DNA of 64,000 nt from Daphnia carinata (Eukaryota; Arthropoda; Branchiopoda; Diplostraca; Daphniidae), in the NCBI RefSeq assembly GCF_022539665.2, contig NC_081333.1:2728001-2792000 (forward strand), written 5' to 3'. Positions 13,964 to 25,244 of this stretch are shown piece by piece. How positions within the stretch are numbered: the stretch's first letter is position 1; each line of letters begins with the position of its first letter. Position numbers and translations under genes: made by a program. The notes below the pieces were generated by a model that was not told the DNA's origin, made no database searches, and saw only the letters and a list, made by a program, of their open reading frames with translations.

Positions 13964-15408
13964 CTCATAACAAAAAGAGACGTCAGAAAACAATAACGTG
14001 TGAACAAAAAAGAAAAAAAAAATTTGTCCATTCATTCGTTTTTGTTAGTCGGAAAATAAAGTGGTACCTTAATGGAATATTGGTATAAGATGAGTGCCTC
14101 AAGTTTCCCATATACCGCCCCTTGCTGTTGACCAATCGTTTCTTCTTTCTTTCCCCCCCCCCACATTTTTCTTTGTTGTTTTTTTTTTTTCTTCTCGTGA
14201 TGTGTCAACACATTTCGCACCGGCATATGGCGATGATGTGGCAGGATCGAACGTAAGTCCTTCTTTTATCCATTTTCTCTAATTAAAATCAGATAAGATC
14301 TAAAATAAACGTTGCATGAACTAGGGGGAAATCTTGATTTTAATTTCCGGAATAATAATAATAAAAAAAAAAAAAGATTTCTCCTAGTTGCTTTTTCTTT
14401 TAAAGAATAAGACAAACCGACAATAATTAAAGAGTCCGAAGGGAAAGGGCAAGAAAAAAAAAAAAAAAGAAAGTTGAGATCTTTTTTTTTTTTTATGTAT
14501 GTTTCTTATTTTAATTTTTAGACCTTTTTTTTATGTCGGCTGATGTGTTTTGTTCAGAAAAAAAAAAAAAAACATTTCGGGTTCTCTTTGTGTTTGACAT
14601 AACATCGTACTAATTCCTTCCGGATGGACATGTTTTTTCTACGTGCGGAATTAACGAGTTGGGTATACCACTGAAGAAATGATTGGTCGTGATCTTTATG
14701 GCGGCGGGAGTCCCAGCGTGTAGCGCGATCAGAGCTAATGATCATTAATCACTTAGCTTTTGTTGTGTGGTCTCGTCGGGTATTGAAACGTCGGATTACA
14801 ACGTGACTGGGCACGAAAAAGAATATAGTGGGGGATTCGGTTTTTTAAAATACATAACAGAATTGAATTTTTTAAAGACGAATAAAAAAAAAAGGGGGGG
14901 AAATTTGTCGTGACAAATTGATTGGACACACACGTAGCGCTGTGAACTGAATTTGTGTACAACTTCTCCCTGTGAGGAAGCGATTAAATGTAATACTGAA
15001 AGGAAAAAATGATTACATAATCACGAATTTTATTCACGCGCTTTTTAAAATGCCCTTCAATAGCCCAACATCCTAAGCAGAGAACTGCCTCATTATGAAC
15101 GTGTAACAGCCCCTTGCGCGATTAACGGTCGTACCATTCGTTTTTATCCTGATTCATTGGACGTTGCCACTGTCAATGGACTATGGATTACGTAACTTCC
15201 CATTCGATCGGCTGAGATTTCAGCTAAATGGCCAGATGCCATTCGTTCCTGTCGGGACTCGTTATGGCGTGATAAACGCAGACGAGCAGATGTCGAGTCT
15301 AAAAATAATTTCAGTCCGTGTTGTGTTATGTGTTTCACGATGTATTCAAACGTTCAGATTGATTTGTGTGTGTGTGTGTGTGTGTTGTATGCAAATGATG
15401 TTGGCGAT

Positions 15409-16616
15409 TCAGGGGGAAACGGTGCTCTTCTTCCATTTCATACGGCGATTTTGAAACCATGTTTTCACCTGGAGATGTGGATACAGGTGCAAATATCATT
15501 AGCTGCGGCAGATTTCATCATGGCTACCCTCTTTCCATGCGAGTTCTTTAGACAACGGATCACAAGGTTTTTGTAATCACCACCGCAGAGCCCGGGCCGG
15601 ACCGACATGCATATATAAACACATTGTGTTTAATAGCGGGAGGGCAATTTGTATCAAAATGAAAATATAGTCAGTGGCAAGTTTTCAGGCGATGGAAATG
15701 AAATGCTTTCATAATCAAAACGAATCGTCTGAATTTCTACTTCAATCTCCAAAAAGAAAAAAGAAAAAAAAAAATTTCTTTTTCTTTTTCAGCGTGCGTT
15801 CGCTATCGTATTATTACATTATTTATGGGGAACTAGATCACCAACAGCATGCGGCTCTTTTCTTTTCTTTTTTTTTTCTTCTGTATTCTATTGCGCACCT
15901 GCAAGACGGTCAAGTTGAGGTGGCGTGCCAAGTCGATCCGTTCTCCCGCCGTCAAGTAGTGCTGTGTCTGAAACCGTTTCTCCAGTTGATTAATCTGACC
16001 CACTGGATAATAGTATTATAATAAGTTTTCACGTCATTTCTTCGAAAACTTCTTGGCAAATAAGAAAATAGCAAAAAAATTATAATAACAAGGCAACAAT
16101 GTTTTTGTTGTTTTTTTTTTTTTTTGGTTTTGTTTTGTTTTTCATTTGACGCGCATAAATTATTTATGCCGACCTGTGAAGACGGTCCGAATGCGTCTCT
16201 TTGGTGGCCACGAGCCGCAAAATTTGGCATCGGCGCGGATGTAAATAGGTAACGGTACTATATTTTCATTAAAAAACGAGAATGGTTTGTTGAATTCAAT
16301 AATTAAAAAAAAAAAAAAGTAGAATTTCATTGTCAATACCTTCTGAATTATGGGCTCGATCTTTGCGGTTTTTACGATCTGCATCTCTTTGATGATTCTC
16401 CACGTCGATGATGATCACTTCTTTATTTTGCTTGTTTTCCGGCTGCACTGATTTATGATCAACAGAAAATTCGTCTTTGTTATAATCGAGCAGGTCTTCG
16501 ATGTTAAAAGATCGGACCGGCATCGTCGACGGTAGACGAGTCACTCCGATCCTGATCCATAATTTCTCAACTTCCTCGTGTCGTGGTACAAGACGAGGCA
16601 TCACCTGTTCCGACAT
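15409..16616 (-). CDS. Small homeobox transcription factor, Barx-like (ANTP class)
   Basis: Four exons splice in frame on the minus strand: 16616-16340, 16257-16174, 16002-15899 and 15468-15409 (TGA). The homeodomain is complete at 60 residues without gaps. It is split at residue 10 and at the classic 44/45 site (Gln|Val). Diagnostic residues are F8, L16, F20, W48, F49, Q50, N51 and R53, with helix 3 reading VKTWFQNRRMKWKK. Helix 1-2 features LEKRF, YL and RIDLA, plus MKWKK, recall the BARX family as I know it, but residue 49 is Phe where BARX has Tyr, so the family call is tentative. Exon 1 contains SFNIEDLL, resembling the N-terminal eh1-like repressor motif of many homeobox proteins. The start may be 16616 (174 aa) or the downstream ATG at 16523 (143 aa), which places SFNIEDLL near the N-terminus. 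The protein stops five residues after WKK, unusually close to the homeodomain end. Confidence 0.85.
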
Positions 16617-18527
16617 TTCACGTGCCGGACGTCACGAAGCATCCTCATCCGCGTCACTCATATTGCAGACGCACGGTCGTGTTGCATCGTCCGGATCGTG
16701 TTAAAGCGTCAGCTCCGAATCTGTCCCACTTATATGCAAATGTGCTGGAATGAAACAGTCACAAAAAATGCAATCATTTTAACTGCATCGCTAACTAAAA
16801 ATTTCGGTCTTTATAAACGTTGACGAGCTTGAGCCAAGTGTCTCTAACCTGTTCGAAAATGCACTCTTTCTTGAAGTACAGCTCCTGTTATGACCAACCA
16901 ACGAGATATCAATCTGCAATAGTTAATTGATTGTCCATTAAAATGCGTAAATGTGCATACCTCTCCTACATTACCGGTTTCTTTGACGCGATCATTCGTG
17001 TAGGCGTCACATTTTTTGTTTTTAAATATATCGGACAGGTTGATGGAAAATAATCCAGTTCCCGAGTACAATTCTGTTTAACTCGCCATAAAAGTGTTAG
17101 TTTACGCTAGACAAGGGTAGACAGGGTACAAACAACACGGCCATTACTAGAAACCGATTGATTGTTTCTTTTCTTTTTTTTTTTTTTAATGTTTATTTTT
17201 TATTTGTTTTTAAACATTTGATTTTCGCTATGTTCTTGTTTCAACGGTCTCTAATTAAGAAGCAAGGTGATCGACGATTGCCACACAAACCGCGGGGACA
17301 ATTGCACTCAGACTCGGAGAGTTTGCCAGAACAAGATTATTACGAGTTCTTTCGCGTTCCAGTCTTGAAAGAACCGGTCGAAGTATTGGTGCCAAAAATT
17401 CCTTAAAGGTAACAGACCTTTGCACGCAAGGTCGTCTACGCGCTGAAACCCTGAAATGTACCCCTCCAGTTCAGCTTTTGGGTACTACCCAAATATGCCT
17501 GATGGTCACTGCGGGTCCCGCAACTTGTACTGGTTTCATCACCGTCTCAAAGCTGTTTTCGAACGATGTTGATTTTATTCATTTCTGAATTGAATCTCGT
17601 CTATCCTGGTGGTCGAAACGAGGGGGGACTTTGTCTTCGTCATTAGCATGTTGCTCACAGTCCGGAAAAAAAAAGTAGGTAAGAATGACGTACGAACTTG
17701 AAAACGAGTTAGATTAATCGATCGCTTTATTTATTCACTCTGATTGCGAATTTAGAAAGGTGAAAATCTTAATTTAAAACTTGCATCTTTAGAACTGCGA
17801 CAGAACTTTGGATTGGACATTTGCAGATGAATTTAAACCATGTAGTCCATGTCATTGTTTGTTTAGCAAAATGGTCACGTAAATAGGTTGATGCAACAAG
17901 CGATGAATATCATTCTAGAACTAAAATAAGTCATCTGCTGTCCATTATCGCCTTTTTAAATAACCGTTTTCAAAAGATTTGATCTTCTTTTATCGAATTA
18001 TTTATCTTTCATTCCGACAGCAATGTTTAGACGCTGTCAATCTCTTTATGGGTTTTACCTTTGCTCCTGCGATCTAACATTCCTTAAGGTTAGGTAACCC
18101 TTACCATGTGATTTAACATCACATGTCCTCCGGGTTAAAGACATTTTCACTTAGAAAAAAATGCAGACGTTTTAGATGAAAGAAACATCAATTAGAAAGC
18201 ACTTGAAAGTTAGGGACGTTTCACCGTCACGTGTTTACCTAAATAGAGGGTAGGGTAAGAAAAGACAAAACGCCCCCTTTTCTTTCGTAATTCCAAGATC
18301 ACGAATTTTCGCAGTCTTACTAAAGCTTTTAGGCTGTACGAGTTGGCATAATGGTTGCCAATCAAGTTAAATATTATTTGATCATAACTGTCAATCTGAA
18401 GTGAAATTGTTTACCATCTCTCTGGACGAGACTGTGCCCTAGTCAATCAATCACATTTGAGTATTTGTTATCTATCGGTCTGGCTAAACATGCAGCAAAC
18501 AATTCATTATCAACGAATGGGGTAAGT
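16617..18527. other. Intergenic region between homeobox gene and carboxypeptidases
   Basis: Poly-T/A runs stop abruptly near 17.2 kb. One possible terminal exon (17262-17406, +) is listed separately. A perfect palindrome CATGTGAT-TTAAC-ATCACATG lies at 18105-18125, about 420 bp upstream of the first carboxypeptidase TATA box. No other gene is visible. Confidence 0.5.
17262..17406 (+). other. Possible orphan C-terminal exon
   Basis: An acceptor-like ctaattaag precedes an open frame of about 47 residues ending in TAA. It has a balanced, non-repetitive composition (LPEQDYYEFFRVPVLKEPVE), unlike the homopolymer-derived frames nearby. No upstream exon was found, so it may be a pseudogene fragment or chance. 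Confidence 0.2.
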
Positions 18528-18535
18528 TATAAAAG
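18528..18535 (+). promoter_or_regulatory. TATA box of carboxypeptidase gene 1
   Basis: TATAAAAG lies 78 bp upstream of the ATG. The same element, TATAAAAG, sits 86 bp upstream of the paralogous gene, followed in both by a similar CGTGCRATTCG context, so part of the core promoter was duplicated with the gene. Confidence 0.75.
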
Positions 18536-18605
18536 GCACGTGCAATTCGTTTCGCTCTTCGATCGAGTCGTTTCAATTTTACAGTAGGATCACTCCGCTT
18601 AGAAT

Positions 18606-20998
18606 ATGAAGATTATACTGATCGCTTTCGCCCTTGTGGCCACCCTGGCCAATGCTTCCAAAGTCGACTACACTGGGTAAGATGCATTCAACATTTGATT
18701 TTGCTGTCGCGTCCAGTTGAAGTGAATTTCTTTTTATTCCCGAAGACACAAGGTGATCCGTGTCGTCCCGCAGACTGAAGAACAACTGCGCTTTTTGTTG
18801 GAGTTACAAGAACAGACTTACGATTTCTGGAGCTCTCCGTCCAGTCTGGGAAAACCGGTTGATATCCGCGTCAGCCCTCAAAGGTATATCATAAACTTGA
18901 AATGTCTTTGGGCTAAAACCATAAAATTTGTTGTTTTCTCTTTTTTTTTTTTTTTTTTTTCCTCTATACTTTCAGATACCAATACCTGATAAGCACTTTG
19001 AACAAAGTTGCCCTCAATCACACTGTAGTGTCATATTTTTTTTTATTTTTTTTTATTTTTTTTAATGAATTCAGTTTCAGTTGATCATTCTGGAACGCAT
19101 TTTTCTTTTGGGCACAGATTCGATTCTTTGATATTGGCAAACTGATTGAAGAAGAGGAACGCAATATTGTTCTTCGTCGTGCTCTGCATTCTGGCCGGGC
19201 ATTCGACTTTGAAAATTATCATCAATATTCAGAGGTTAGTATTTACTTGAAAATGATGAAGTGCAAATTTTAATGTAATTCCAATTTTAAGATCGAGGCT
19301 TTCGTAAATGAACTGGCAGCAACTAACCCTTTGGTTTCGTCTTCGATTATCGGCACTACTTACGAAGGTACAACGTCCAATTGAGTTGGGAAAACAAACA
19401 CGATTTGTTTTGAAATAAATGTTCATTTAAAATAAGGTCGTGGTATCGTCATGGCTACACTCAGCACTGGTAGCAGCGCTACCAAGCCCGTCATGTATTT
19501 TGAATGCGCCATGCACGCTCGCGGTATGAATGATAGATTAATGCAAACTTCAGTTTCAAGTTTACTTTAACCAGTTAAAACAAAAATAATATTTATAAAT
19601 AAAATAAAATACAGAATGGGTTACACCCGCCACTTGCCTCTGGATGATGAATGAGGTCATTAGCACACAAACGTTTATTCATTATTTGTTTCAAGGACCT
19701 AGACTTTTTAAAAATAAAATTTCAGATCGCCACTAAATACGGTACCGATGCCGAAATCACTGCTCTGCTGGACTACGCTGATTGGCTCATCACCCCCGTC
19801 TCAAATCCAGATGGTTATGAATACACCTGGACCACTGTAAAACGGTTCCTTTCATTCGTTTCTAATTTTATTTTTAAATCATTTGGAACGCTTCACAGGA
19901 TCGCTTGTGGCGCAAAAACCGCACACCGGTAAAATGAATTTTGTTTCGTAATTTTGTTCATCAATTTCTTATATTTCCTTTAATTACTAAACTAAGAATG
20001 AGGGACTTTGTTACGGAACGGACCCTAACCGCAATTTCGACGCTGGATTCGGAGGACCCGGAGCGTCGGGCAACGCCTGCTCGGACACGTGAGTTTTCAA
20101 TTACATTTCGTTTCCACCCACTCGATTTATGTTGATTTAACGAGATAATCGTATTCCATAATTCATAGATACCACGGCCCGTCCGCCTTCTCGACTGAAG
20201 AGGCCTCCGCCTTCCGCGGTATACACCTCCACATAAAATATTCCGCATTTAAATGAGTAACGATTTTAAACAAACAAAAAAAAAAAATTTGAATTGCTCT
20301 TGTGTCCCAAAAACAGATGTTTTGGCCGCTAATAGCGGACGTACCGTTGCCGCCATTACAATCCATTCGTTCAGCCAATTGTGGATGTCTCCCTATGGCT
20401 ACCAGAACGCCCTGCCTACCGATTACGCCGAAATGGTCCGTTATCCAATCGTTTTCACCCACGCTATAATCACAATAACCGATCGTTCTTTTCCCATCGT
20501 TTACAGTTCCGCGTGATGGAAATCTCCGTCAACGGTAAGCGCTCACCTTAACACATCAGCTGTTTATATATATGTTAATTGCTATCGTCTTTGCTATCCT
20601 CTTTGCAAATAGCTCTGACGGCTACCTACGGTACCCAGTTCAAATACGGAAATATTGCCGATACAATCTGTAAGTTTGTTCTTTACTAGTATTAATAATG
20701 TACAATTTACTCTACTCAAGTTATTTGTTTAATGTGTTTGTCGAAGATCTCGCATCCGGCAGCTCTACGGATTACGCCTACATGGCTGAAGGTGTTTTGT
20801 ACGCGTACGCTCTTGAGCTCCGCGACACTGGTGTTTATGGTAATTATATATTATGGTCCTTCATAATTGAAATTTGGGTAATCGAATTTTACTTGAATAG
20901 GTTTTGAGTTGCCTCCCGATCAGATTTTGGTCACAGCCATTGAGACTTTTAACGGACTCAAAGCGATGGCTAAGGAAATTGCCGCTAAATTGCAATAG
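18606..20998 (+). CDS. Secreted zinc carboxypeptidase (M14A, procarboxypeptidase A-like), copy 1
   Basis: Secreted metallo-carboxypeptidase zymogen of 418 aa in 16 exons: 18606-18676, 18746-18883, 18976-19024, 19118-19234, 19292-19367, 19437-19523, 19615-19655, 19726-19836, 19899-19928, 19997-20088, 20169-20218, 20317-20435, 20507-20534, 20613-20669, 20747-20839 and 20901-20998. It begins with a signal peptide (MKIILIAFALVATLANA), then an M14 propeptide (about 25-110), then the catalytic domain. Zinc ligands are H177 and E180 (MHAREW) and H304 (IHSFSQ). Substrate-binding N251/R252 are in DPNRNF, the Tyr248 equivalent is Y356 and the catalytic Glu is E379 (ALELRDTG). The S1' specificity position (bovine 255) is Thr363, neither the Asp of B-type enzymes nor the hydrophobic residue of A-type. 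A digestive role is inferred from the family and secretion. Confidence 0.95.
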
Positions 20999-22000
20999 GT
21001 GTGTCGTAACAACGACAGTTGGCTTTTAATTATGCAAGCAATACACGTGTTTTAGACTTCGACAGTTTGGTAAGATCTAAATGTTTATTACGTCAATCAT
21101 TAAAATGCTATTTGCTTTAAAAACAATTAGGAAGGCTGATTCAATTGATATCCGTATTCTAAGTAAATGGTTTAAAACTTATTCCTGACATTATTTGTCT
21201 GTAAATTCTTGGGTTTCTTTTTTATTTACAAGAGACACAGGTTTATTTATCTTGAGCTAATTTTCCTAATTTCCTGCTTACACTGCTCCGTTTTTCTCGT
21301 AGAAATTTCCAGGAAAAGTCATGCTAAAGTTATTATTTAAATACCGAGAATTTCGATTAGGCCATTTCACACAGACGTTTTATGCAACGGTAAACCGATA
21401 AATTCACGGAAAAAAAAAAGAAAATTCCGCCAGATAAATTGTCACGAAAAAATTCTATGTCAACTTGTCTTGATGTGGTTTTCCGATGTGGACCTACGAG
21501 TCACGTATCAGACCATCCGAGACTGACAAAATGTCCTTTAAACACCGTTGCCTAGACTAATCGAAAGGTGGCTAGACAAGCCTACGAGCAACTGGAATAG
21601 TTCATAATTGGGTGCGCTGATTTTAACGCACGGCAAGACAAAAAGGCAAATGAATTCAGAGAAAACGTTAATTTCCAGGACACGAAATAAACTTCTTAGC
21701 CGCAACAAAAAAGCAGGTTAGTCTCCTTTGTACAAACAAGTACGTAACAAGCTTATACGCTATGGCTGATAAAATTGAACGCTATAGCGATTACGGCTGT
21801 TAAGTACCAAATGAACGATGAGACGGAACTAAAATATTTGTCTCAATTGTTTATCGAACAAAAAAAAAAACATGTTGAATGCTTATCTTGTGGTTTTACC
21901 TTCGTTCAAGTCAGTCATGTCAATATTATATCAGTCTTTTGATTTTTTTTGGACTCTGCATGTCGTAATAAAATACTTTTTTTTTTAAATCGGGGCAGGG

Positions 22001-22008
22001 TATAAAAG
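22001..22008 (+). promoter_or_regulatory. TATA box of carboxypeptidase gene 2
   Basis: TATAAAAG lies 86 bp upstream of the ATG at 22087. It matches the element of the upstream paralogue in sequence and spacing. Confidence 0.75.
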
Positions 22009-22086
22009 AACGTGCGATTCGCCTTAGTGTCCTAGTGTCTTTTGCACTTATCATCTCCGTACCGGAACGTTTATCGTTTTAAAATC

Positions 22087-24461
22087 ATGAAGGTATTGCT
22101 TCTCGCTGTCGCTGTTTTGGCAACTTTGGCCAATGCTGCTAAAGTTGACTACACAGGGTATTTAAAACGAGCTTATTATTCGTCTTGTTTGTTCTGCTTT
22201 GTTTTTGATCAATTTTATTAAATTTATCCTTTCTAATTTTGTCAATTAAGACACAAGGTGATCCGTGTCGTCCCGCAAACCGAAGAGCAACTTCGCTTTC
22301 TGTTGAAGTTGCAAGAACAAGCGTACGATTTCTGGAGCTCACCGACCGGTTTGGGTTCACCAGTTGATATTCGTGTCAGCCCACAACGGTAAGACGGACA
22401 TTTTTACACGACGTTATCAGTAAAATATAAATGTATAATATAAAATATGTAGCAAACAATTGAAAAATTTCCTTTATTTAATTTGTAGCTACCAATATCT
22501 CGCAAACACTTTGAACAAAGTTGGACTCACTCACAAGGTACAACGGTCAAATAAGATTACGTTATTCTAAACGATGTGTTTATATTTATTTATTATTTTT
22601 CGTTTTACAGATTCGATTTTTCGACATCGGAAAATTGATCGAAGAGGAGGAACGTAACATCATTCTTCGTCGCGCTTTGCATTCTGGCCGTGTATTTGAC
22701 TTTGAAAACTATCACACCTACACAGAGGTAAACTGGCGCTAGATCGATCGATGAAACTTTAGCATTTCGCTTACGATTGATAAATCATTTTAAGATCGAA
22801 GCCTTTGTGAATGAATTGGCTGCAACAAATACGTTGGTCTCATCCTCGGTTATTGGCACCACCTACGAAGGTATTACGTCAAACTCTATCAACAAGGAAG
22901 AAGTCACCTAAAAATTAAATTCTTTATGTATTTAAATTCGTAAAGGTCGTGGAATCATTATGGCTACGATCAGCACTGGAAGTAGCGCCACTAAGCCAGT
23001 CATGTACTTCGAATGCGCCATGCACGCCCGAGGTATATAACATAAATTAATTTGCTTGATGGCATCTAGGTCACTAACTATTTTACGAATTTTTCACATT
23101 ATAGAATGGGTTGCTCCCGCTACTTGCCTCTACGTTATGAACGAGGTTAAAAAGCAATGTTTCAATCACATTTGTTTTTAAGTTTCTTCTAGATCCTTAA
23201 TATTCAAGTTATAATTACTGATTTCAGATGGCCACCAAATACGGTTCTGATGCTGAGATTACCGCAATGTTGGACTATGCCGACTGGCTTATCACACCTG
23301 TCTCAAACCCCGATGGTTATGACTACACCTGGACCACGGTATTCGATCTTAAAAATTTATACACGACCTTGATTTCATATGACTTAAATGTACTTGAAAT
23401 AGGATCGTCTGTGGCGTAAAAACCGCGTACCGGTAAGCAAACGTAAATTGTTTTCCTCGTTAAATAAATGTAAATAATTTTTTACAAATTATTGATACCA
23501 ATAGAACGGAGGACTCTGCTACGGAACTGACCCTAACCGCAACTTCGATGCTGGATTCGGAGGACCCGGAGCGTCCAGCAATGCCTGCTCAGACACGTGA
23601 GGCGAACTCCCTGCTATCCATGAAGTTTTCGATTAATAATAATTGTATTTTCCCTTTACAGTTACCACGGGCCATTCGCTTTCTCGACCCAAGAGGCCTC
23701 TGCCATGCGCGGTTAGTATTACTCACACATTCTGCTTCTATCTGAATGCTCCTTTAACTCACGTTCTTGTGTGACAGACGTCATCCTCGCTAACAACGGA
23801 CGTGTCGTTGCTTCCGTTTCCATCCACTCTTACAGCCAGTTGTGGATGTCTCCCTACGGCTACCAGAGCACCCTGCCCGCCGATTACGCCGAAATGGTAC
23901 TCAACTCGTTTAGCATCTAAGACAACCAATTCCAATGAATTCCTTTTTTATTTTTCCGCGAACAGTACCGCGTGATGACCATCTCCGTGAACGGTAAGTT
24001 GAGATCCAGTTTTGTCTTACCTTTTTTTTTTTTTTATATTTTCAAGTAAAATCAGTTAATTGAACTTGTTTGTTTTTTTCCAATAGCACTTACCGCCACT
24101 TACGGTACTCAATTCCAGTACGGCAACATCGCTGATACCATTTGTAAGTTAGGTCGGATATTTGACGTGAAAATATTTTTAATGCTATTTCATCATTTAT
24201 GATTCTAGATCCGGCGTCCGGCGGTTCCGTTGACTGGACCTACGACGCTGCGAACGTCTTGTACTCGTACGCCCTTGAATTGCGTGACACTGGCCTCTAC
24301 GGTAATCAATAACGCGTCAGTTAAAGTATTTCTCATTACGGCTTTCTTTGTTGGTGTTTTTAGGTTTTGAGCTGCCACCTAGGTTGATTCTGCCCACCGC
24401 AACTGAGACCTTCAACGGACTGAAAGCCATGGCGCAAGAGATCGCTGCCAAATTGCCTTAG
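22087..24461 (+). CDS. Secreted zinc carboxypeptidase (M14A, procarboxypeptidase A-like), copy 2
   Basis: Tandem paralogue of the preceding gene, also 418 aa in 16 exons, every one the same length as its counterpart: 22087-22157, 22251-22388, 22489-22537, 22611-22727, 22795-22870, 22946-23032, 23105-23145, 23228-23338, 23403-23432, 23505-23596, 23662-23711, 23778-23896, 23966-23993, 24087-24143, 24209-24301 and 24364-24461. Signal peptide [17 protein letters not shown]. Zinc ligands H177/E180 (MHAREW) and H304 (IHSYSQ), DPNRNF, the Tyr248 equivalent (Y356, in TIYPASGGS) and the catalytic Glu are intact. The S1' position is Val363, fitting A-type preference for hydrophobic C-terminal residues. 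The two enzymes may therefore differ in substrate choice. Intron lengths and sequences have diverged, so the duplication is not very recent, although exons remain highly similar. Confidence 0.95.
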
Positions 24462-25244
24462 ACATAACAAGATTGTAATTGACTTTGGCGTCCAATATAC
24501 ACGTTTTATCCTGAAAACATATTCTTGTAGCAATCTATTTTCTCAAGTCATGACGGCGAGTGACTGGCAGTTCATTACATTGATTGACAGCTCATTTCAG
24601 ACAAAGTCCATTCAACTTGACTTCCAGTCTACATACGTTTTGGCAGAGAAATGCAATATAGTCTCGATTTCCCACAATACCATTAACAGATCGACCAGAT
24701 TAAATTACAGTCAGGAAATTTTCCACGTTTATTAATACAGGAACAGATTTCCTATGTTGCTCTGCATACCTATCCATTGTCAAGACTGTTTTCATCAAGA
24801 ATCATGGCCGCGTGGGACTGCTCTGACAAAAGAGTGCTTTCGACGAATATACGACCGAGATTCGTAGTTGTACACCCGCTGTCATAGTTGTTGGCTAGTT
24901 TAGTCAACAAGATATACGTTGTTTGTCATGAAGCTGAGTATCCGAGGAAATAAAATCAAAATATGGAACATTATATGTCATTCTAATAAAAAAAACTGAC
25001 AGTTAGCAATAGCCTTCCATTATATTCAAAATTAGGCCATTCAACAATTATCAGTATATTTCAGCCACGATAGGGCTGAGGATAATATGTCTGTTCATAT
25101 TGTGACATGCTAAGCAATTCATTTCTACCAAGTGCCAATGGTTCTTGTTTGTTATTAATAAATAAAAAAAAACGAAGCGAAAAAGAAATCAGCTAGGTCG
25201 TAAATACGACGACATGTCAACTACGCAGATTGAAATACGGAAAC
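24462..25244. other. Intergenic region, carboxypeptidase 2 to RANBP3
   Basis: AT-rich sequence containing the carboxypeptidase 3' UTR and presumably the RANBP3 promoter and 5' UTR. No further coding region or repeat is evident. Confidence 0.5.

Larger units (their letters stand above)
9596..15408. other. Gene-poor, homopolymer-rich interval between kinase and homeobox gene
   Basis: This interval starts in the kinase 3' UTR (T-rich, with a GAGGAGGAGG run near 9630-9650). It holds copy 2 of the segmental duplication and microsatellites (GT)n at about 11230-11249, GTGTATGT repeats at about 11989-12022 and (GT)n at about 15365-15384. One isolated exon-like piece lies on the minus strand (13896-13963) and is listed separately. 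I see no other convincing gene. Confidence 0.5.

Noticed and set aside
15144-15338. Minus-strand frame downstream of the homeobox gene, with an acceptor-like start
   Set aside because: The homeobox frame already ends in a stop at 15409, and no donor in that exon gives the phase needed to join this piece.
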